A stretch of 13,815 nucleotides of DNA from Candidatus Effluviviaceae Genus I sp. (lineage in GTDB: Bacteria; Joyebacterota; Joyebacteria; Joyebacterales; Joyebacteraceae). The position numbers and the translations under genes were made by a program. Positions 8,094 to 13,815 of the stretch are shown here, in pieces. The DNA lies in contig VGIX01000041.1 in assembly GCA_016867725.1 (NCBI GenBank), forward strand, positions 1-13,815. The letters are read 5' to 3'. Numbering within the stretch: position 1 is the first letter of the stretch; every line of letters starts with the position of its first letter. The notes beneath the pieces were generated by a model. The model did no database searches. It saw only the letters and a program-made list of their open reading frames with translations, and was not told the origin of the DNA.

Positions 8094-9806
8094 TCAGACG
8101 AAGAGGTCGGTGAAGGCGAACGCGTTCACGTCGAAGAGGCCCCTGTCGGTGATCTTGAGCTCCGGGATCACCGGCAGCGCGAGGAACGAAAGCGCCATGA
8201 ACGGGTCGTCGAGCTTCGAGCCGAGGCGCCTCGCCGCCTTCGTGACCTTGTCGAGCCCCTCGACGACCTCGGGGAGCGTCTTCTCCGACATGAGCCCGGC
8301 GATGGGGAGCGGGAGCCCCACCACGAGCTTGCCGTCGCGCACCACGGCGAGCCCGCCCCGCATCTTCGAGATCTCGATGACCGCGGCCATCATCTCCTCG
8401 GGCGAGGTCCCGACGACGGCGACGTTGTGCGAGTCGTGCGAGACCGAGCTCGCGAGCGCGCCCTTCCGGAGCCCGAACCCGCGCACGACGGCGCGCCCCA
8501 CGTTGCCGCTCGCGAGGTGCCGCTCGACGACGGCGAGCGGAAGAAGGTCGCGCTCGAGGTCGGCGACGAGCTTCCCGTCCTCGACCTTCGCGTGCTCGAC
8601 GCTCGCGCGCGTCACGATCTGGTCCGGAACGAGGTTGATCACCCTCACGCTGTGCCCGGATGCCGGGATCTCGAAGTCCTCGACCTTGAGCCACCGGATG
8701 TTGATGGAGCTTCGAAGCGTGATCTGCGGCGTCCGCGGCCGCGCGACGACCATCTCGCCGTCCTTCGCCACGAGGCGGCCGTTCTTGAACACCATCCTCA
8801 CGTTGAACTTCCTGAGGTCGTCCACGACCACGAGGTCGGCGAAGTAGCCGGGAGCGATCGCCCCGAGGTCCTTCAGCCGGAAGTACTGCGCCGTGTTGAT
8901 GGTCGCGAGGCGAATGGCCGAGACCGGGTCCAGACCCTCCTTGACGGCCATCTTGACCATGTGGTCCACGTGGCCCTTCCTGAGAAGGTCCTTCGGGTGC
9001 CGGTCGTCGGTGACGAAGAAGCAGCGGGAGAGGTTCTCGGTGGTGACGGCCGGGAGGAGGTCGCGCAGGTTCTTCGTGACGGACCCCTCGCGGATCATGA
9101 TGTGCATGCCGAGCCTGAGCTTCTCGACGACCTCGTCCACCGAGGTGCTCTCGTGGTCCGAGTTCACGCCGGCCGCGACGTACGCGTTGAGGTCGCGCCC
9201 CGAAAGACCCGGCGCGTGGCCGTCGATGCGCTTGTCCTGGGTCATCGAGATCTTGTCGAGCAGCCCCTCGTCCTCGAGGAGGACGCCCGGGTAGTTCATG
9301 ACCTCGCCTAAGCCCAGCACCCACTTCTCGCGCAGGAGCGGGTAGAGGTCGAACCCACGGAGGTTCGCGCCGCTCGTCTCGAACGGCGTGGCGGGAACGC
9401 ACGACGAGAGCATCACGAAGATGTTGACGGGGCTGAACTTGCTCGAGTTGAGGATGTAGTGGATGCCCTCGAGGCCGTGGACGTTCGCGATCTCGTGCGG
9501 GTCGCAGATGACGGAGGTCGTGCCCCTGGGAACCACCGAGCGCGCGAACTCCTGCACTTTCACCATCGTGCTCTCGACGTGCATGTGCCCGTCGATGAGG
9601 CCCGGCAGCACGAAGGCGCCCTTCAAGTCGATCGCCTTCCGGCCCTTGTACGACGGGCCGATGCCGACGATGCGGCCGCCCCAGACGGCGAGGTCCGCCT
9701 TGTAGACCTCGGCCGAGAACACGTTGACGATGCGCCCGTTCTTGAGAACGAGGTCCGGCGGCATCTTGCCTCTGGCCGCCCGGATGATCTTCGCGAGTTC
9801 CTTCAT
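8094..9806 (-). CDS. ade: Adenine deaminase
   Basis: This metal-dependent amidohydrolase converts adenine to hypoxanthine and ammonia. At 570 residues it has the normal bacterial Ade length. Signature segments are present in order: FVLPGLIDGHMHVEST (65-80, metal-binding His), GLGEVMNYPGV (165-175), DGHAPGLSG (195-203), SDHEST (216-221), TDDRHP (266-271, catalytic Asp region), and the Ade-specific C-terminal domain with SVSHDSHN (454-461) and FLALPVIPEL. All expected metal and catalytic positions that I can see are intact. It begins with ATG at 9806 after a 79-nt gap that contains a GC hairpin; the Shine-Dalgarno here is weak. The neighbouring nucleoside importer and xanthine-dehydrogenase-type subunit fit adenine entering at hypoxanthine. 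No nucleosidase or phosphorylase that would release the base is in the window. Confidence 0.96.
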   Translation of the reverse strand: MKELAKIIRAARGKMPPDLVLKNGRIVNVFSAEVYKADLAVWGGRIVGIGPSYKGRKAIDLKGAFVLPGLIDGHMHVESTMVKVQEFARSVVPRGTTSVICDPHEIANVHGLEGIHYILNSSKFSPVNIFVMLSSCVPATPFETSGANLRGFDLYPLLREKWVLGLGEVMNYPGVLLEDEGLLDKISMTQDKRIDGHAPGLSGRDLNAYVAAGVNSDHESTSVDEVVEKLRLGMHIMIREGSVTKNLRDLLPAVTTENLSRCFFVTDDRHPKDLLRKGHVDHMVKMAVKEGLDPVSAIRLATINTAQYFRLKDLGAIAPGYFADLVVVDDLRKFNVRMVFKNGRLVAKDGEMVVARPRTPQITLRSSINIRWLKVEDFEIPASGHSVRVINLVPDQIVTRASVEHAKVEDGKLVADLERDLLPLAVVERHLASGNVGRAVVRGFGLRKGALASSVSHDSHNVAVVGTSPEEMMAAVIEISKMRGGLAVVRDGKLVVGLPLPIAGLMSEKTLPEVVEGLDKVTKAARRLGSKLDDPFMALSFLALPVIPELKITDRGLFDVNAFAFTDLFV

Positions 9807-9843
9807 CGGTGCCGCCCCGTGGTTAGGTGCCGTCCCGCCCCGC

Positions 9844-9860
9844 GCCGGGCGCTGCCCGGC
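9844..9860. repeat. Perfect GC hairpin in the gap between carbamate kinase and adenine deaminase genes
   Basis: GCCGGGC (9844-9850) and GCCCGGC (9854-9860) form a perfect 7-bp stem with a 3-nt loop. The hairpin lies in the operon's longest gap (79 nt), about 37 nt before the adenine deaminase start. No U-tract follows, so an intrinsic terminator is unlikely. An RNA-processing or stability element that sets different levels for the two genes is possible. Confidence 0.35.
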
Positions 9861-9885
9861 CTCGCCCGCGCGCCGCCGTCGCCCG

Positions 9886-10824
9886 CTACGCCGTCACCCT
9901 CGTGCCCGCCGCGCCGTCCAGCGCCGCGGCGATGCACTCGGGCGAGGTGATGATGACCTCGCGCCCGCCGCCCTCGATGAACTCGATGGCCGCCTGGATC
10001 TTCGGGCCCATGCTGCCGGCGGGGAACTGCCCGTCGGCCAGGTGCTTCCTCGCCTCGGCGACCGTGAGGCTCGACAGGCGCGCCTCGTTCGGCTTGCCGT
10101 AGTTCAGCGAGACGCGCTCGACCGCGGTGGAGATGAGCAGGAGCTCGGCGCCGATCTCGTTCGCGAGGAGCCTCGAGGCGTGGTCCTTGTCGATGACCGC
10201 CTCGACGCCCTTGAGCTTGCCGTCCAGCTCGACGACCGGGATGCCGCCGCCGCCGACGGCGATGACGACGCACCCGGCCTTGAGCAGCGCCTTGATGGGG
10301 CCGGACTCGATCACGCGCTTCGGCAGCGGCGAGGGCACGACGCGCCGCCACCCGCGGTTCGCGTCCTCCGCGACGTCCCATCCGAGCTCGGCGCGCTTCG
10401 CCTCGGCCTCCTCCATCGAGTAGAACGGGCCGATCGGCTTCGTCGGCTTCGAGAACGCGGGGTCGCCGCGGTCCACCAGCACCTGCGTGAGGACCGTGAC
10501 CACGTCCTTCGCGATGCCGCGGTCCTTGAGCACGCCGCCCAGCACCTGCTGGATCATGTACCCCATGCCGCCCTGCGCGTCGGCGCCGCACGTGTCGAGC
10601 GGGAGCGGCGGCAGCGTCGTCGAGGCGATCTCGGCGCGCAGGAGGATGTTCCCGATCTGCGGGCCGTTCCCGTGCGTGATGACCACGTCGTACCCGCGCG
10701 CGATCATCTCGGCGATGTGCCGGCTCGTCTCCCGCGAGTTGTCGAACTGCTCGGGGATCGTGCCGCGCTGTCCGGCCCTCGTGATGGAGTTCCCGCCGAT
10801 CGCCACCACTGCGAGCTTGCCCAT
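9886..10824 (-). CDS. arcC: Carbamate kinase
   Basis: This 312-residue cytoplasmic enzyme of the amino-acid kinase fold interconverts carbamoyl phosphate + ADP and carbamate + ATP, and is normally used to make ATP. Family motifs are AIGGN (8-12), THGNGPQIGN (50-59), a PTKPIGPFY lid segment (127-135), AVGGGGIPVV (189-198), DKDHAS (212-217, catalytic Lys-Asp) and FPAGSMGPK (267-275). The length is normal. The ATG at 10824 lies 24 nt after the second carbamoyltransferase stop. Its place directly after two carbamoyltransferases indicates substrate-level phosphorylation: carbamoyl phosphate released from a ureido compound would feed it. The same pairing occurs in arginine deiminase, agmatine, allantoin/oxamate and ygeW-yqeA clusters. 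The neighbours here favour a purine/ureide route over arginine, since no arginine deiminase is visible. Confidence 0.96.
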   Translation of the reverse strand: MGKLAVVAIGGNSITRAGQRGTIPEQFDNSRETSRHIAEMIARGYDVVITHGNGPQIGNILLRAEIASTTLPPLPLDTCGADAQGGMGYMIQQVLGGVLKDRGIAKDVVTVLTQVLVDRGDPAFSKPTKPIGPFYSMEEAEAKRAELGWDVAEDANRGWRRVVPSPLPKRVIESGPIKALLKAGCVVIAVGGGGIPVVELDGKLKGVEAVIDKDHASRLLANEIGAELLLISTAVERVSLNYGKPNEARLSSLTVAEARKHLADGQFPAGSMGPKIQAAIEFIEGGGREVIITSPECIAAALDGAAGTRVTA

Positions 10825-10848
10825 GGATGTCGTCCCCTTGCCCCCGCG

Positions 10849-11850
10849 CTACGCCATCGTGAGCGCCATGATGGCCTTCTGCGCGTGCAGCCGGTTCTCC
10901 GCGACGTCGTAGATGATCGAGCGCGGCGAATCGCACACGGCGTCGTCCACCTCGTTCTCGCGGTCCACCGGCATCGGGTGGATGTAGACCGCGTTGTTCG
11001 TGCGCTTCATGCGCTCGGCCGTGGCACGCCAGTCGCGGTGCTCGGCCGACCGCCGCTGGTCGCCCTCGCGGCCCTCGGCGTACCGCGCCGGGTGCATCCA
11101 GTGCCGCGAGTAGACCACGTCCACGCCCCGGTAGGCCTCCTCCTGGTCGTGCGTGATCTCGAACCGCGTGCCGGCCGCGGCGCAGTTGGCCTTCACCGTG
11201 GCGATGACCTCGGGGTCGAGGTCGAACCCCTTCGGATACGCCATCCGGACGTGCATCCCGAGCCGCGAGCTGATGATGAGGCTCTCCTGCACGCTGCTCC
11301 ACGAGCGGACCATCGGCGAGTAGCCCCACACCTGGAGGAGGGTCTTCCCCCTCGTGTCGCCGAGGTGTTCGCGCATGCCCTGGACGTCCGCGAGCCCCTG
11401 GCACGGGTGGAACTTGTCGTGCGCCATGCTCACGACGGGAATGCTCGCGATGTCGGCGAACTCCCTGAGGAAGGCGTCGCCGTCCCCGTACTTCTCCACG
11501 GAGTCCTCGAGGATGCGGATGCCGATGCCGACGCCGTAGCGGCTCATGACGTTCGCGGTGTCCTTCAGGACCTCGCCGCGCTCGGTCTTCGTGCGGAGGC
11601 GGAGTTTCGACGGCTCGAGGAACTGCGCGTGGCCCCCGAGTTCGCTCGCCGCGGCCTCGAACGACTGCCTCGTGCGAAGCGACGAGTTGTAGAACATCAT
11701 CATGAACGTCCGGTGCCTGAGGACCCTCGCGTGCTCGTCGCTGTACCGCTCGGCCTTCATCTTCTTCGCGAGCGTGAGCACGGCCTCGAGCTCCTCGACG
11801 CTCCAGTCCTGCGTGCAGATGAGGTCGCGACCCTTGAGATTGACGGCCAT
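10849..11850 (-). CDS. Knotted carbamoyltransferase paralogue 2 (N-acetylornithine carbamoyltransferase/YgeW-like)
   Basis: This 333-residue transcarbamylase has the carbamoyl-phosphate motif SLRTR (57-61) and HPCQ (148-151). The catalytic HCLP motif is changed to HPMP (291-294), losing its Cys. The proline/serine loop YSPMVRSWSSVQES (177-190) occupies the place of the knot-forming loop of AOTCase-type enzymes. The C-terminus (AENRLHAQKAIMAL, 317-330) resembles N-acetylornithine carbamoyltransferase. The ornithine-binding D-x-x-x-SMG motif of true ornithine carbamoyltransferase is absent; VYSRHW stands at that place. The ATG at 11850 follows the first paralogue by 11 nt with GGAGGAGG upstream, so it is cotranscribed. 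Residues 250-275 are very basic/acidic and differ most from paralogue 1, which suggests a different substrate or a non-equivalent partner subunit. The substrate cannot be named from sequence. Confidence 0.88.
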   Translation of the reverse strand: MAVNLKGRDLICTQDWSVEELEAVLTLAKKMKAERYSDEHARVLRHRTFMMMFYNSSLRTRQSFEAAASELGGHAQFLEPSKLRLRTKTERGEVLKDTANVMSRYGVGIGIRILEDSVEKYGDGDAFLREFADIASIPVVSMAHDKFHPCQGLADVQGMREHLGDTRGKTLLQVWGYSPMVRSWSSVQESLIISSRLGMHVRMAYPKGFDLDPEVIATVKANCAAAGTRFEITHDQEEAYRGVDVVYSRHWMHPARYAEGREGDQRRSAEHRDWRATAERMKRTNNAVYIHPMPVDRENEVDDAVCDSPRSIIYDVAENRLHAQKAIMALTMA

Positions 11851-11861
11851 CGCCCCTCCTC

Positions 11862-12905
11862 CTAGTCCATGGTCAGGGCCATGATGGCCTTCTGGACGTG
11901 CAGCCTGTTCTCCGCCTGGTCGAACACGACCGACTGCGGCCCGTCGATGACGTCGTTCGTCACCTCGAACCCGCGGTCGCAGGGCAGGCAGTGCATGTAC
12001 TTCGCGTCAGGTCTTGCGAGCTTCATCTTCGCCGCGTCGCAGATCCAGTCCTTGTTCGCGTCGAAGAGCTTCTGCGTGGCGTCGAGCTCCGGCTTCTTCG
12101 AGAACGGCGGGATGAACTGCTTCGCGGTCCACGCCTTTGGATAGACGATGTCGGCGCCGCGGAGGGCCTCGCGCATGTCGTTCACGATCTCGAACGAGCC
12201 GCCGGCCTCCTTCGCGCGATTCCGTGTCGCATCGAGCACGTCGTCGGCAAGCTCGAGGCCCTTCGGGTGCGCGAGCACGACGTCGCAGCCGACGGTCGCG
12301 GCCGCGATGATCGCGCTCTGCGGGACCGAGAGCGGCTTCTCGACGCTCGGGCTGTAGGCCCAGCTCATCACGAACTTCTTCTTCTTGAAGCCGCCGCAGT
12401 GCTCGCGGACGGTCATGATGTCGGCCATGCCCTGGCACGGGTGGTAGATGTCGCACTCCATGTTGATGAGCGGGATGTCGGCCCACTGTGCGAACTCGCG
12501 GAGCACCCGGTTGGCCTTGCCGTACACCCACTCCACCGGCTCGCCGTACATGCGGATGGCGATGCCGTGGCCCATGCGCGCGAGCGTGCGCGCGACGTCG
12601 CTGATGCGCTCGGTCGAGTACGCGACCTCCTCGCCCTCCAGCGCGGGCCGGTAGATCTTGCTCGGGTCGAGGTAGTGGGCGTGGCCGCCGAGCTGCGTCA
12701 TGCCCGCCTCGAAGCTGTTCCTCGTGCGGAGCGACTGGTTGAAGAAGATCATGAAGAGCGTGCGCCCCTCGAGGAGCTTGTGCGGCTGCCCCTTGTGGAA
12801 CTTCTGCTTGAGGTCGGCCGCGACGTCAAGGATGTGCTCCACCTCCTCGCGCGTGTAGTCGAGGATGGTGATGAAGTCCCTGCCCCTGAACTTCCCGTCG
12901 TACAT
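11862..12905 (-). CDS. Knotted carbamoyltransferase paralogue 1 (YgeW / N-acetylornithine carbamoyltransferase-like)
   Basis: This 347-residue transcarbamylase has intact catalytic motifs: carbamoyl-phosphate site SLRTR (58-62), HPCQ (155-158) and HCLP (305-308). The segment YSPSVEKPLSVPQS (184-197) closely resembles the YgeW knot loop. VYPKAW (254-259) also follows YgeW/AOTCase rather than the SMG motif of ornithine carbamoyltransferase, and QAENRLHVQKAIMALTM (330-346) is nearly the AOTCase C-terminus. It is therefore a knotted transcarbamylase but not a standard OTCase or ATCase. In clusters with carbamate kinase and xanthine dehydrogenase genes, YgeW-type enzymes are thought to act on ureido products of purine breakdown. 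The start is the ATG at 12905, with GGAGG five bases upstream. It lies 47 nt after the FAD-subunit stop. An arginine-biosynthesis role via acetyl- or succinylornithine is the main alternative. Confidence 0.9.
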   Translation of the reverse strand: MYDGKFRGRDFITILDYTREEVEHILDVAADLKQKFHKGQPHKLLEGRTLFMIFFNQSLRTRNSFEAGMTQLGGHAHYLDPSKIYRPALEGEEVAYSTERISDVARTLARMGHGIAIRMYGEPVEWVYGKANRVLREFAQWADIPLINMECDIYHPCQGMADIMTVREHCGGFKKKKFVMSWAYSPSVEKPLSVPQSAIIAAATVGCDVVLAHPKGLELADDVLDATRNRAKEAGGSFEIVNDMREALRGADIVYPKAWTAKQFIPPFSKKPELDATQKLFDANKDWICDAAKMKLARPDAKYMHCLPCDRGFEVTNDVIDGPQSVVFDQAENRLHVQKAIMALTMD

Positions 12906-12933
12906 CGGACCCTCCGTCCCGTTCGTTGACCCG

Positions 12934-12952
12934 CGGGCCGCCGCGCGGCCCG
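12934..12952. repeat. Perfect GC hairpin directly after the FAD-subunit stop codon
   Basis: CGGGCCGC (12934-12941) and GCGGCCCG (12945-12952) form a perfect 8-bp stem with a 3-nt loop. On the minus strand the stem begins at the base right after the TGA of the FAD-subunit gene, within the 47-nt gap to the first carbamoyltransferase. No U-tract follows. It may protect the 3' end of the upstream mRNA segment or partly attenuate transcription. Confidence 0.4.
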
Positions 12953-13815
12953 TCACGCGCACACCTCTTCCAGAGCCTGTCTCGTCAGCGCCTCCACGAG
13001 CGCCGTCCGGTACCACGCCGACGCCCGCACGTCGTCGATCGGGCTCGTCGCCGCGGCGGCCCGCCGGGCGACCTCGGCGATAAGCGCGGCGCGCGCGTTG
13101 CCTCTCCCGCACGCCGCGTGCCACTCCTCCGCGAAGAGCTCCTCGGCCGTTCGCGCTCGCACCGGCGTCGGCGCCGCCGAGCCGATCGCGATCCTCACCG
13201 TCCCCGCCCGGGGCTCGAACACGACCGCCACCGACGCGATGGCGATGGCGAGCGCGCGCCGCTGCCCCATCTTGAGGTACGCGCCGCGCGCGTCGCTCGA
13301 CGGGCAGTCGAGCCCGACCGAGACGATGAGCTCGCCGCGGCGGAGCGTCGTCTCCCCGGGACCGAGGAGAAACGACTCGAGCGGGATCGTCGTCGCGCCC
13401 GACCGCGACGAGCGCGCCGTCACCGCCGCGTCGAGTGCGAGGAGCGCGACGGCGCCGTCGGCCGCCGGCGAGGCGTTCGCCACGTTGCCGCACAGGGTCC
13501 CACGCTCGCGGACCTGCCGGGAGCCGATGGTTCGGCACGCGGCCGCGAGCGCCGGCGCGCGGTCGCGCACGACGGGATGGGCGGCGACCGCGGCGTGCGT
13601 GGCGAGCGCCCCGATCTCGACGCGGGCGACGCCCGGCGTGGGTTCCCCGACGACGATCGCGTCGAGGCCCGCGACGCGCCCGAGGTCCACGAGCACGGGC
13701 GGCCGTGCCGCCCCGTCGAGGATGCGCACCGCGAGGTCGGTGCCGCCCGCGATCGGGCGCGCGCCGTCGGCGGCGTCCAGCGCGGCCAGCGCTTCCTCGA
13801 CCGTCCTCGGCGCGT
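12953..13815 (-). CDS. FAD-binding subunit of a xanthine dehydrogenase/CoxM-type molybdenum hydroxylase (5' end outside window)
   Basis: This is the medium FAD subunit of a three-subunit molybdenum hydroxylase, which passes electrons from the Mo site through Fe-S clusters to FAD. The frame is open to the window edge and reads PRTVEEALAALDAADGARPIAGGTDLAVRIL. That supplies the first FAD motif AGGTDL (13747-13733), so only about 10-20 N-terminal residues are missing. The second FAD motif reads GTLCGNVANASPAADG; the first Gly of the usual T-[IL]-G-G-N is Cys here. A CoxM-type C-terminal domain follows (AYLKMGQRRALAIAIASVAVV). The stop is 47 nt before the first carbamoyltransferase. Neighbouring adenine deaminase and nucleoside importer suggest hypoxanthine/xanthine oxidation, but the substrate is set by the Mo subunit, which is not in the window. 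Nicotinate-, aldehyde- or CO-dehydrogenase-like enzymes share this subunit. Confidence 0.9.
   Translation of the reverse strand, partial: APRTVEEALAALDAADGARPIAGGTDLAVRILDGAARPPVLVDLGRVAGLDAIVVGEPTPGVARVEIGALATHAAVAAHPVVRDRAPALAAACRTIGSRQVRERGTLCGNVANASPAADGAVALLALDAAVTARSSRSGATTIPLESFLLGPGETTLRRGELIVSVGLDCPSSDARGAYLKMGQRRALAIAIASVAVVFEPRAGTVRIAIGSAAPTPVRARTAEELFAEEWHAACGRGNARAALIAEVARRAAAATSPIDDVRASAWYRTALVEALTRQALEEVCA

Noticed and set aside
10849-12905. Calling the carbamoyltransferases ornithine (ArgF) or aspartate (PyrB) carbamoyltransferases
   Set aside because: Both lack the ornithine SMG motif and carry the HPCQ and AENRLH(V/A)QKAIMA features of knotted AOTCase/YgeW-type enzymes; no arginine or pyrimidine synthesis genes are adjacent.

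Overview
This window is very GC-rich and tightly packed, and every gene I can support lies on the minus strand. It is best read from base 13815 down to base 1. It looks like a bacterial chromosome or metagenome contig. The short secreted protein at the low-coordinate end ends in a FlgD-Ig-like tail (VYDLAGRRVRTL ... WDGRTDRGER ... ASGVYFCRL). Tails like this are common on secreted proteins of FCB-group and related candidate phyla, such as Eisenbacteria-type lineages. That lineage guess is an inference from one domain and base composition, not a phylogenetic result.

Region 1 (13815-8094) is a nitrogen-heterocycle catabolism block. It holds the FAD subunit of a xanthine-dehydrogenase/CO-dehydrogenase-type molybdenum hydroxylase (running off the window end), two adjacent and diverged knotted carbamoyltransferases related to YgeW and N-acetylornithine carbamoyltransferase, a carbamate kinase, and adenine deaminase. 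Region 2 (8074-636) is a transport block. It holds an MFS transporter and a complete BMP/PnrA-type nucleoside ABC importer (lipoprotein receptor, double-domain ATPase, two permeases). A MurJ/MviN-family lipid flippase gene sits between the two permease genes. From xdhB-like to the last permease the gaps are -4 to 79 nt (54 nt before the last permease), three junctions are ATGA overlaps, and most starts have good Shine-Dalgarno sequences. This reads as one operon of eleven genes within the window.

Proposed logic (inference): purine nucleosides enter through the BMP importer, and adenine is deaminated to hypoxanthine. The molybdenum hydroxylase oxidises hypoxanthine or another heterocycle. The carbamoyltransferases run in the catabolic direction and yield carbamoyl phosphate, from which carbamate kinase makes ATP. 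This resembles the ygeW-yqeA-xdh-ssnA type of anaerobic purine/ureide cluster in gut bacteria. The ring-opening enzymes, the Mo subunit and the nucleosidase are not in the window, so the carbamoylated substrate cannot be assigned.

Region 3 (635-1) has a 160-bp intergenic stretch and a 145-residue secreted protein. The intergenic stretch holds the window's only convincing sigma70-like promoter. Its -35/-10 spacer contains an eight-G run. A 33-bp imperfect palindrome centred at base 530 follows the -10 box, and a second hairpin abuts the palindrome. Bases 1-37 hold nothing I can call. No tRNA, rRNA, CRISPR, insertion sequence or integrase was seen, and no stretch over 300 bases lacks a gene.
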